Positions 1 to 6,802 of a DNA stretch of 7,869 nt are shown piece after piece. Below the pieces are notes generated by a model that worked only from the letters and a program-made list of their open reading frames with translations, did no database searches and was not told the origin of the DNA. Origin of the DNA: an uncultured Candidatus Saccharibacteria bacterium (GTDB taxonomy: Bacteria; Patescibacteriota; Saccharimonadia; Saccharimonadales; Saccharimonadaceae); the NCBI GenBank assembly GCA_949070545.1, contig CARTQV010000037.1, positions 1 to 7,869 on the forward strand, in the 5' to 3' direction. The stretch's first letter is position 1; each line of letters opens with the position of its first letter. Position numbers and translations under genes: made by a program.

Positions 1-30
1 GGAGGAGGGGAGATATAGACATAGGGTTTT

Positions 31-63
31 ACAAGGACAGTCCCGTTACGGGACTGTCCTTGT
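31..63. repeat. Perfect 15-bp palindrome, REP/IS200-like hairpin
   Basis: Bases 31-45 (ACAAGGACAGTCCCG) are followed by the loop TTA and then by their exact reverse complement at 49-63. The arms would form a very stable hairpin in RNA or single-stranded DNA. No T-tract follows on either strand, so a standard intrinsic terminator is unlikely. From memory, GGGACTGTCC-type palindromes occur beside IS200-like Y1/REP-associated transposases in many bacteria, so this may be a REP-type or element-end remnant. That link is inference, and no transposase gene is visible here. Confidence 0.75.
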
Positions 64-189
64 GCATAAAGAGTTGCAAACTCATGCAAGTATTAGGCAC
101 TAACGCGTAATCATGCCCGCGGGAGGTGCCCGAAAAAGGCGAACATAGCCGAAATTAGGTGCTAAAAAACATAAGTATTTTTGAAAAAT
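64..189. other. Non-coding stretch with short repeats
   Basis: No reading frame of useful length is open here on either strand. Visible elements are a small hairpin (GAGTT-GCA-AACTC, 71-83), a CCCGCGGG palindrome (116-123), a possible long-range stem GGCAC (96-100) with GTGCC (126-130), and a pair of similar 12-mers, ATTAGGCACTAA (92-103) and ATTAGGTGCTAA (154-165). The elements do not add up to a recognisable RNA family. The stretch could be the decayed remainder of a mobile element next to the palindrome at 31-63. Confidence 0.35.
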
Positions 190-220
190 TTTTGTAAGAC
201 AAATGCAGTACATTGTAATG
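190..220. repeat. 31-nt direct repeat, copy 1 (possible operator)
   Basis: This 31-nt block recurs at 300-330, 110 bases downstream, with one mismatch (T213 against A323). The block contains TACATTGTA (209-217), a 9-nt palindrome apart from its central base. In copy 2 that centre is the complementary base, so the two cores are each other's reverse complement. Such conservation in otherwise drifting AT-rich DNA fits a protein-binding site. A DNA-binding antitoxin gene starts at 404, making autoregulation the simplest inference. Confidence 0.6.
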
Positions 221-299
221 ACATATGATATACTATGTATGGCAAATGTATTAATAATGTCATGCTGAAGCTTTTAAGGAAAAACTAGTAGAAAATGAG

Positions 300-330
300 T
301 TTTGTAAGACAAATGCAGTACAATGTAATG
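300..330. repeat. 31-nt direct repeat, copy 2 (possible operator at promoter)
   Basis: This is the second copy of the 190-220 block, with core TACAATGTA (319-327). It ends three bases before the -35 hexamer of the promoter at 334-362. A protein bound here would be well placed to repress or otherwise control transcription of the gene at 404. No further copy is visible in the window. Confidence 0.6.
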
Positions 331-333
331 TAT

Positions 334-362
334 TTGTAATGCTGATGTATTGACAATATAAT
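334..362 (+). promoter_or_regulatory. Sigma-70-type promoter of the antitoxin-like gene
   Basis: A -35 box TTGTAA (334-339) is separated by 17 bp from a perfect -10 box TATAAT (357-362). Transcription would start near 369, giving a leader of about 35 nt. A second, overlapping arrangement is possible: a perfect TTGACA (350-355) with GACAAT (373-378), also spaced 17 bp. The ribosome-binding stretch AAAGGG (388-393) lies downstream of both. Confidence 0.65.
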
Positions 363-403
363 GCAAAAGTAAGACAATAGGGAAAAGAAAGGGTCAAAAT
401 ACT

Positions 404-730
404 ATGGCAATGAAGATTAGGGGTAAAGCGGAAGAAATAACAGAGGTGAAGGCGGCACCAGATATAGCAGAGAAAACTTCCGCACTCGAAAAAATGACGT
501 CGATAACTTTCCGGACGAGGTTATTGCAAAAAAAGAAAGCGGAAAAAATCTTTGAAGACATGGGCATTAGTATGAGCGCGGCACTAAATATGTTTCTCGC
601 GCAAGTGGTGCGAGAAAAAGGTATGCCGTTCACTCCAACAACGCGTAACCCAAAAACGGTTGGAGGGGCGAAGAGCGGGTCGGATGAAGAGAACTTTATC
701 GCACTCGAAGAACTTTGGGACGAGCTCTAA
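404..730 (+). CDS. RelB/DinJ-like ribbon-helix-helix antitoxin, apparently orphan
   Basis: This 108-residue protein resembles RelB/DinJ antitoxins, which bind and neutralise RelE/YafQ-type toxins and repress their own operon as ribbon-helix-helix dimers. The core lies at residues 33-76: a short strand (SITFRTR, 33-39), a helix rich in Lys and Glu (40-53), the turn GISMS (54-58), a second helix (ALNMFLAQVVREKG) and the family's typical GMPF end. An extra ~30-residue charged N-terminus precedes the core, and an acidic tail follows (ending LEELWDEL) that could contact a partner. The ATG at 404 has AAAGGG 10 nt upstream; ATG 410 is a possible alternative start. No toxin gene follows: the next gene, 80 nt downstream, is gyrB. 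It may be an orphan antitoxin, a solitary transcription regulator, or the partner of a toxin encoded elsewhere. The family assignment is from motif recognition only. Confidence 0.75.
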   Translation: MAMKIRGKAEEITEVKAAPDIAEKTSALEKMTSITFRTRLLQKKKAEKIFEDMGISMSAALNMFLAQVVREKGMPFTPTTRNPKTVGGAKSGSDEENFIALEELWDEL

Positions 731-752
731 CCTATTTAGTCGACCTAGGGGG

Positions 753-781
753 TTGCTTTTATAGAGAATGTACGTTAGAAT
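753..781 (+). promoter_or_regulatory. Promoter of gyrBA
   Basis: A -35-like TTGCTT (753-758), a 17-bp spacer and TAGAAT (776-781, five of six consensus bases) lie in the 80-nt gap before gyrB. Start of transcription would be near 788, leaving a leader of about 23 nt that includes the Shine-Dalgarno GAGG (799-802). I see no clear terminator after the upstream gene, so read-through from 334-362 is also possible. Confidence 0.55.
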
Positions 782-810
782 ATAGAGGTAAATAAGTTGA
801 GGTACATTCA

Positions 811-2811
811 ATGTCAGCAAAACAAACAAGTGATGGGCGCGATAGTTATGACGCCTCCCAGATTCAGGTCTTGGAGGGTTTGGAACATGTGCGGATTCGG
901 CCAGGAATGTATATCGGGTCGACGGGGTTTGATGGACTGCATCACCTTTTGAAGGAGATTGCCGATAACTCGATTGACGAAGCGATTGCGGGGTTTTGCA
1001 CGCGAATCAAGATCACACTTTTAGCTGACGGCGGAGTGAGGGTCGATGATAATGGACGTGGGATTCCGGTAGATTTACATCCGAAGACAAAGAAGAGCAC
1101 ACTCGAGACAGTGCTGACGGTATTGAATGCGGGCGGTAAGTTCGGTGGTGGAGGATATAAGGTTAGCTCTGGGTTGCACGGTGTAGGCTCGAGCGTTGTG
1201 AATGCGCTGTCGACGAAGATGATTGCGGAGGTACGCAAAGACGGCAAAGTAAATCATATTGAGTTTGAGCTGGGCAAAACGCAAGGGAAAGGGCTAGAAG
1301 TTCTTGGCGAGACAAAAGAGACTGGTACTTCGATTACATTTTATCCGGATCCAACGATTTTTAAAGAAACGACAACTTTTGATTATGAATGGGTCTCGAA
1401 CTACGCGAGACATCAGGCGTATCTTACGAAGGGGATTTTGATTTCGGTTGTTGATGAACGGACGGGCGAACGTGAAGCGTTCTATTTCGAAGGGGGGATT
1501 CGGAGCTATGTGCGTCGCTTGAACGAGGGGAAGGAAGTTCTGGCAGACGACATTTTCTATGTCGAGAAAGATGTGGAAGATTCGCAAGTTGAAGTGGCTT
1601 TGCAATATAATGACGGTTTCGCAGAGACGATTAAGCCGTTTGCGAACAATGTCTTGACGCCAGATGGGGGGATGCATGTGGTGGGATTCCGGACGGCAAT
1701 GACGAGAGTGGTGAATGATTATGCGCGGAAGAATGGATTGCTCAAGGAGAAGGAACCGAATCTGACGGGTGATGACATCAAAGAAGGTTTGACGGCGGTG
1801 ATTTTGGTGAAATTACCAGATCCGCAATTCGAAGGTCAGACGAAGAATAAACTCGGTAATCCAGAGGTGAGGGGTTATGTTGACAAGGTAATGAGTGAGT
1901 ATTTCGGATATTATCTTGAGGAAAATCCAGCGATTGCAAAGAAGATTATTATGAAGGCGACGTTGGCGGCGCGAGCACGCAAAGCGGCGCGGGCGGCACG
2001 AGATAGCGTGATTCGAAAGGGAGCTTTTGAGGGGTTGAATTTGCCGTCGAAGTTGGCTGATTGTTCGAGCCGAGACAGGAGTGAGTGCGAGTTGTTCATT
2101 GTCGAGGGTAATTCAGCGGCAGGTTCAGCGAAAGAGGGACGGAACCCGAAGATTCAGGCAATTTTGCCTTTACGGGGGAAAGTCTTGAATACGGAGCGGG
2201 CGAGACTAGATAAGATGCTTGCGAATCAAGAGCTGGTGAGTTTAATTAAGGGGCTTGGCGTAGGGATTGGTGAGCAGTTTGATATTAATGGTCTCAGATA
2301 TGACAAAATTATTTTTATGACGGATGCTGATGTTGATGGGCTACACATTGCAACGCTTCTCATGACTTTCTTTTTCCGATATATGCCAGAAGTGATTGAA
2401 ACGGGGCACGTGTATCTTGCGAAACCGCCACTTTTTGGTCTGATTAAAGGTACGGGTTCGGCGCGAAAGATTGACTATATGTATGATGAGGCAGCATTGG
2501 AAAATAAGTTATCGGAAAAAATTGAAGAGAGGAAGGTTGCAGGAACAAAGGTAGATCCAGAGCAGGAAAGGTTTAAACAGGCGGGTTATACGGCGCAACA
2601 GCGGTTCAAAGGTTTGGGTGAAATGGACGCGAAGCAACTTTGGGAGACAACGATGGATCCAGAAAATCGGATTTTGGTGCAAGTACACATTGATGACGCA
2701 GAAAAATGTGATGCGGTGTTTACGAAGTTGATGGGGGATCAAGTAGAATTGCGCAAGAACTTTATTCAGGCAGGTGCGGCAAAGATTAACCTTGATGATT
2801 TGGACTTCTAG
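811..2811 (+). CDS. gyrB: DNA gyrase subunit B
   Basis: This is the ATPase subunit of DNA gyrase, which with GyrA forms the A2B2 enzyme that adds negative supercoils. Its 666 residues match GyrB forms lacking the extra TOPRIM-region insert of E. coli (804 aa). The GHKL ATPase domain has catalytic Glu49 and Mg-binding Asn53 (EIADNSIDEA), DNGRGIP (80-86) and the glycine-rich lid GGKFGGGGYKVSSGLHGVG (108-126). The transducer loop is QTKNKLGN, with Lys345 contacting ATP. TOPRIM has Glu432, then DADVD at 505-509 for metal binding, and QRFKGLGEM (597-605). Odd residues are Asn434 and Ala437 in the TOPRIM motif (EGNSAAG rather than EGDSAGG), Arg455 where E. coli has Lys447, and Lys143 where E. coli has Arg136. 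The ATG at 811 has GAGG 8 nt upstream, and gyrA follows after 14 nt. ParE is the alternative, but the adjacent GyrA-box subunit favours gyrase. Confidence 0.97.
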   Translation: MSAKQTSDGRDSYDASQIQVLEGLEHVRIRPGMYIGSTGFDGLHHLLKEIADNSIDEAIAGFCTRIKITLLADGGVRVDDNGRGIPVDLHPKTKKSTLETVLTVLNAGGKFGGGGYKVSSGLHGVGSSVVNALSTKMIAEVRKDGKVNHIEFELGKTQGKGLEVLGETKETGTSITFYPDPTIFKETTTFDYEWVSNYARHQAYLTKGILISVVDERTGEREAFYFEGGIRSYVRRLNEGKEVLADDIFYVEKDVEDSQVEVALQYNDGFAETIKPFANNVLTPDGGMHVVGFRTAMTRVVNDYARKNGLLKEKEPNLTGDDIKEGLTAVILVKLPDPQFEGQTKNKLGNPEVRGYVDKVMSEYFGYYLEENPAIAKKIIMKATLAARARKAARAARDSVIRKGAFEGLNLPSKLADCSSRDRSECELFIVEGNSAAGSAKEGRNPKIQAILPLRGKVLNTERARLDKMLANQELVSLIKGLGVGIGEQFDINGLRYDKIIFMTDADVDGLHIATLLMTFFFRYMPEVIETGHVYLAKPPLFGLIKGTGSARKIDYMYDEAALENKLSEKIEERKVAGTKVDPEQERFKQAGYTAQQRFKGLGEMDAKQLWETTMDPENRILVQVHIDDAEKCDAVFTKLMGDQVELRKNFIQAGAAKINLDDLDF

Positions 2812-2825
2812 GAAAGGAGAGAAAA

Positions 2826-5351
2826 ATGGCGAAAGATGATGAAATGAAAAATACACAACCACAAGATGCTCCAGAGGAAGTCGAAAAGGATATGAGTGTA
2901 GATGGGGAGGTAATTGAGGCGCAAGTCGTTGATGGGGTTGAGAGGCGTGGCGTAGAGAATACAATGGAAGAATATTTCCTAAAGTATTCGATGTCAGTGA
3001 TTATTGATCGGGCGCTTCCGGATGTACGTGATGGTTTGAAACCGGTAAATCGCCGTATATTATATACAATGAACAAAAATGGTTGGAAGGCTCCACATGC
3101 GACGGTAAAATCAGCAAGAATTGTCGGTGATGTAATGGGTAAGTACCACCCGCACGGCGACTCTTCGATTTATATGGCAATGGTAAATCTCGCACAGCCA
3201 TGGAAGATGCGTTATACCTTGATTGAAGGACAAGGGAACTTTGGGTCGATGGATGGCGATGAGCCAGCGGCTTATCGTTATACTGAGGCGCGTATGGACA
3301 AGATTGGAGCGGAATTGCTGACGGACATTGATAAGGAAACCGTGGATTTTCGAGATAATTTCGATGGTACAGAGCAAGAGCCAGAAGTTTTGCCGGCGGC
3401 GTTGCCGAATATTTTGTTGAATGGGCAGATGGGTATTGCGGTTGGAATGGCAACGAATATCCCGCCGCATAACTTAAGTGAGGTGGTTGACGCTACTGTG
3501 GCCTTGATTGATGATCCAGAGATTGGACTGGACGGGTTGATGCAACATGTGAAAGGTCCGGATTTCCCAACGGCGGCGGAAGTTTACGGTGGAACGCCGA
3601 TGAAACAAGCTTATGCGACTGGTAAGGGGAGTGTGACGATTCGGGCGGTGACAGAGATTGAAGAGCGTAAGAATGGACGTTATGCGATTGTGATTACAGA
3701 AGTGCCGTATGGGATGAGCAAAGAAGGCTTTATCGAGAAGGTGCGTGAGTTGGTCTTGAATAAGAAATTGGATCATATTGCAGATGCGCGTGATGAGAGC
3801 GCGCGAGGGAAGATCCGTGTGGTAGTGGAACTGAAGAAAGACGCCTTTCCGAAAAAGATTTTGAATCAACTTTATCGAATGACGTCGCTTCAGACGACGT
3901 TCCATTATAATATGTTGGCGTTGGTTGATGGGCGGCAGCCACGGATTCTCGGGCTGAAGGAAATTTTGGCGGAGTTTATCAAGCATCGACAGAAAGTGGT
4001 GCGACGCCGAACGGAGTATGAACTCAGGAAAGCAAAAGAGCGAGCACACATTCTCGAGGGGTTGAAGATTGCGTTGGATAATATTGATGAAGTGATTAAA
4101 ACAATTCGCGAAAGTTATGATGACGCAGATAAGAGGTTGATGGAGCGGTTTGGGCTTTCTGAAATCCAAGCGGCGGCGATTCTTGCGATGCAGCTTCGAA
4201 GGTTGCAAGGGCTGGAAAGAGATAAAATTGAGGCGGAATTGAATGAGCTTTTGAAACAGATTGCAGAGTATGAAAAGATTCTTGCGAGTGAGAGTGAGAT
4301 TCTGAGAGTAGTGAAAGAAGAACTGTTAGCTCTGAAAGAAAAATATGGCGACGCAAGGCGTAGTAAGGTCATCAATCACGAAGTGGGGAAGTTCTCGGAA
4401 GAGGAACTTATTCCGGATGAGGAGAGTGTGATTTTGATGACCCTGGAAGGATATATGAAGCGTGTGTTGCAGAGTGATTTCAAGAAGCAGAACCGTGGCG
4501 GTAAGGGTAAACGCGGGATGACGACGAAGGATGAAGATGTGATTGCGGAAATTGTGACGGCAAATTCGCATGATTTCTTGCTCTTCTTTACGAACCAAGG
4601 GCGGATTTTCCGGTTGAAAGCATACGAAGTCCCACAGGCGTCTCTGACTGCGAAGGGAACAGCGGCGGTGAATCTTCTGAATATGCACCCTGATGAGAAA
4701 GTTACGAGTATCATTAAGCAAGGAAGTGATCCGAGCGGATTCTTGTTTATGGCGACAAAGAAAGGCACGATCAAGAAGACTGCCGTGAAAGAGTTTATGA
4801 ATTTGCGTTCGAACGGGATGATTGCGATTAAACTTGACGCGGGAGATGAGCTGAAATGGATTCAAGAGACGACAGGCGAGAATGATGTGGTGATTTCGAC
4901 TTCAGCGGGGCAAGCAATGAGGTTTAATGAAAAAGACGTGCGCGCGATGGGGCGGAGTGCGAAAGGTGTCAGAGGAATTAGACTACGTCCGAAAGATGAA
5001 ATTGTTGGTATGGATGTGATTCGAGATAAGAAGCAGAAGTTGCTCGTGATGTCGGCGAATGGTTATGGGAAGGCGACTTTGGCGGAGAACTTTCCAGTAC
5101 ATAAACGCGGTGGCGTAGGGATTAAGGTTGCAAGTGTGACGGCGAAGACGGGAAATATCGTGGCGGTGCATACGCTGGATCCGAAAGCAAAAGAAGTGAT
5201 TATGATGTCGAATAAGGGTCAGGCGATTCGCGTAGCGGTGGGGGATATTCCAACGCTTGGACGTGTGGCACAAGGTGTACGGATTATGCGCATGAATGAC
5301 GGAGACACGGTAGCGAGCCTCGGCGTAGTGTTGCCGGATGATGAAGAATAG
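2826..5351 (+). CDS. gyrA: DNA gyrase subunit A
   Basis: This subunit cuts and rejoins DNA and wraps it for supercoiling. The 841 residues hold an acidic N-terminal extension (1-44), the winged-helix breakage-reunion domain starting at EEYFLKYSMSVI, the quinolone-region motif HPHGDSSIYM (108-117), GQGNFGSMDGD (135-145) and catalytic Tyr152 in AAYRYTEARM. The tower and coiled-coil region reaches about residue 510 (RLQGLERDKIEAEL, 459-472). The C-terminal beta-pinwheel begins near 533, with a GyrA box QNRGGKG at 555-561 (consensus QRRGGKG) and repeated blade motifs such as GRIFRL, GTIKKT, GQAMRF and GQAIRV. The box distinguishes GyrA from ParC. Residue 117 is Met where E. coli has Asp87; Ser113 matches Ser83. 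The strong Shine-Dalgarno AAAGGAGA (2813-2820) fixes the ATG at 2826 over the ATG at 2844. The 14-nt gap implies co-transcription with gyrB. The tail LPDDEE is short and acidic. Confidence 0.97.
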   Translation: MAKDDEMKNTQPQDAPEEVEKDMSVDGEVIEAQVVDGVERRGVENTMEEYFLKYSMSVIIDRALPDVRDGLKPVNRRILYTMNKNGWKAPHATVKSARIVGDVMGKYHPHGDSSIYMAMVNLAQPWKMRYTLIEGQGNFGSMDGDEPAAYRYTEARMDKIGAELLTDIDKETVDFRDNFDGTEQEPEVLPAALPNILLNGQMGIAVGMATNIPPHNLSEVVDATVALIDDPEIGLDGLMQHVKGPDFPTAAEVYGGTPMKQAYATGKGSVTIRAVTEIEERKNGRYAIVITEVPYGMSKEGFIEKVRELVLNKKLDHIADARDESARGKIRVVVELKKDAFPKKILNQLYRMTSLQTTFHYNMLALVDGRQPRILGLKEILAEFIKHRQKVVRRRTEYELRKAKERAHILEGLKIALDNIDEVIKTIRESYDDADKRLMERFGLSEIQAAAILAMQLRRLQGLERDKIEAELNELLKQIAEYEKILASESEILRVVKEELLALKEKYGDARRSKVINHEVGKFSEEELIPDEESVILMTLEGYMKRVLQSDFKKQNRGGKGKRGMTTKDEDVIAEIVTANSHDFLLFFTNQGRIFRLKAYEVPQASLTAKGTAAVNLLNMHPDEKVTSIIKQGSDPSGFLFMATKKGTIKKTAVKEFMNLRSNGMIAIKLDAGDELKWIQETTGENDVVISTSAGQAMRFNEKDVRAMGRSAKGVRGIRLRPKDEIVGMDVIRDKKQKLLVMSANGYGKATLAENFPVHKRGGVGIKVASVTAKTGNIVAVHTLDPKAKEVIMMSNKGQAIRVAVGDIPTLGRVAQGVRIMRMNDGDTVASLGVVLPDDEE

Positions 5352-5445
5352 GGGGAAGTGGGGGTTTGCGAGCGTGTGAGTATAGGTGTTTTAGTGCGAA
5401 ATATATAGGTAAAAAGACTTTTTTCGCGAAATAACGAGCTAGTGC

Positions 5446-5475
5446 TTGTGACGGATTCGTATTTTCTAGTATAGT
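5446..5475 (+). promoter_or_regulatory. Promoter of the surface-protein gene
   Basis: TTGTGA (5446-5451) and TATAGT (5470-5475) are 18 bp apart in the 157-nt gap after gyrA. The predicted start is near 5482, with a ~27-nt leader holding the Shine-Dalgarno GAGG (5498-5501). The rest of the gap (5352-5445) has only a weak pairing of GCGAAA (5396-5401) with TTTCGC (5422-5427) around a T-rich stretch. I do not regard it as a clear terminator, so gyrBA transcripts may run through. Confidence 0.55.
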
Positions 5476-5508
5476 GGCGACATTATCAAAATAATACGAG
5501 GAAAAATT

Positions 5509-6768
5509 GTGAAAAAATTACCTATAATAGTGTCGGCAGTGGCGGCGGCTTTGAGTGGTTCGAGTATGTTGTTGGCGAAAACGGTTTTGGCCGATACGGA
5601 AGCAATAAAAACGGATGTTTTGCATATGGAGGTGAACGTCTATGATGGGGGAATGTCGGTGGTGCAGATTGACTTGAAACAAGGCATCTTGAACTTTTAT
5701 CCGAGCCTGGGTAGTGGGGGTTGGGACACGGCGAGGTTTGTTTTTGCGCAGCCGGATTATGAGGCGGGCGTTTCGTTAGCGGACTCTGATCGAGCTTTGG
5801 CGAAGTTGGGTGAAACGGTTGATGAACATTTGAAAGTTGTGTATGATCGAAGTTTGCCCGAAGATGATAGGTCAACGCAATGGTGGCTGGAGCTGGGAGA
5901 CACGCTGCGCGAGAATAAAAGTGATCGGCTTTATTATGCGATTTTGCACGAGCAGAAAGTGGAAGGTGTAGAACAAAAAGGAACTTGGTGGGAACGGGGG
6001 ATTATCGACTATCGGAGCTGTGTCCATTCGGCGGCTTACAAACCGAATACAACGGTTTGTAATCAGGTATTTCGTAAGGGGGGAGAGGTGGAGAAATATG
6101 ATTTTGCGGTAGCAGATAGTTGGAGTGGAACTTTGCTTTCGCAGCCAGAGAGTGAAACGGTGATTAGTTGGGAAGATGAGTGGCGAGAGATCCAGCGTGA
6201 ACAAATAGAAGCAATGCGCGAGCGGATTGCGCAGTTGGAACAAGAAAATAAGGAACTCATACAGACGAAAAAAGACTTAGAACAGGAGAAAGATAATCTG
6301 AGCCAAGAGAAAGTGAATCTTATGGAACAGATAAAAACACAGGAAACAAAGATATCGGAGTTGGAGATGCAACTAGCGGAACAGAGAGCAGAGAATGAAA
6401 CTTTGAAAAATAAAGTTAGCCAAGAGCCAGAAGTGAAAAATGAGACGCAGATAGTTGAAAAAGTGCGGACGGAAGTAACCGAATGCTTAATTACAGAAAA
6501 TAGTGGTGCTGGTAACAGAGGTAATGAGCAGGGTGAACTTGTTCTTCAAGCACAAGTTGCGGGTGCAGAGATGGTGAGCGAAACAACACGAAATGAAGCA
6601 GCAGAAGGCGAGCTAGCTCAGAATGAGCTAACAGAAAACGAATCGGTAATCAAAGTACCAATGCTTGGAGAAGTCCAGACGCGGTTGAATTTTTGGTGGT
6701 TGTTGATTCCAGGCGTATTAATACTCGGTGTGGTAGTGCTGGGGTTACGGAAGTTGCGCAAAAAGTAG
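5509..6768 (+). CDS. Secreted, C-terminally membrane-anchored coiled-coil surface protein of unknown function
   Basis: I do not recognise this 419-residue protein. Its architecture is clear. Residues 1-28 form a signal peptide (MKK, then a hydrophobic core, likely cut after VLA before DTE). Residues ~30-220 form a Trp- and Tyr-rich domain with two cysteines, Cys171 and Cys184, that could pair. Residues ~222-303 form a long heptad-rich coiled coil (IAQLEQENKEL and following). Residues ~304-388 are a Glu/Asn/Gln-rich low-complexity linker with repeats such as ELAQNELTENE. Residues 396-412 are one membrane span, followed by the basic tail RKLRKK. That implies type I topology: ectodomain outside, tail in the cytoplasm, with no LPXTG sortase motif. 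The start is GTG at 5509, supported by GAGG 7 nt upstream; a later ATG would remove the signal peptide. A stalked adhesin or host-contact protein is a plausible role for an episymbiont, but this is inference. Confidence 0.85.
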   Translation: MKKLPIIVSAVAAALSGSSMLLAKTVLADTEAIKTDVLHMEVNVYDGGMSVVQIDLKQGILNFYPSLGSGGWDTARFVFAQPDYEAGVSLADSDRALAKLGETVDEHLKVVYDRSLPEDDRSTQWWLELGDTLRENKSDRLYYAILHEQKVEGVEQKGTWWERGIIDYRSCVHSAAYKPNTTVCNQVFRKGGEVEKYDFAVADSWSGTLLSQPESETVISWEDEWREIQREQIEAMRERIAQLEQENKELIQTKKDLEQEKDNLSQEKVNLMEQIKTQETKISELEMQLAEQRAENETLKNKVSQEPEVKNETQIVEKVRTEVTECLITENSGAGNRGNEQGELVLQAQVAGAEMVSETTRNEAAEGELAQNELTENESVIKVPMLGEVQTRLNFWWLLIPGVLILGVVVLGLRKLRKK

Positions 6769-6784
6769 AGTTAGAAAGTTTTTA

Positions 6785-6793
6785 TGCTATAAT
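6785..6793 (+). promoter_or_regulatory. Extended -10 promoter of the PAP2-like gene
   Basis: TGCTATAAT is a perfect TGn extended -10 element joined to a consensus TATAAT (6788-6793), with no good -35 box 16-18 bp upstream. It lies in the 34-nt gap after the surface-protein gene. The expected transcription start, 6800-6802, falls one to three bases before the ATG at 6803, so the transcript would have essentially no leader. Confidence 0.7.
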
Positions 6794-6802
6794 ATATGGT
6801 AT

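Noticed and set aside
31..63. Intrinsic terminator
   Set aside because: The stem is strong, but neither flank has the required T-run (GCATAAA on the right; AAAACCC when read on the other strand).
190..330. Two direct repeats as a minimal CRISPR array
   Set aside because: There are only two copies with a 79-nt interval, no further regular spacing and no cas genes. The palindromic core next to a promoter fits an operator better.
584..829. Minus-strand open frame (81 codons) as a missing toxin opposite the antitoxin-like gene
   Set aside because: It overlaps the antitoxin gene and the gyrB promoter on the other strand, shows no RelE-like motif and lacks a convincing ribosome-binding site.
3474..4208. 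Long open frame on the minus strand (244 codons) inside gyrA
   Set aside because: It lies fully opposite gyrA, lacks a recognisable motif or ribosome-binding site, and its composition (many His, Arg, Asn, Leu) is typical of a shadow of the coding strand.
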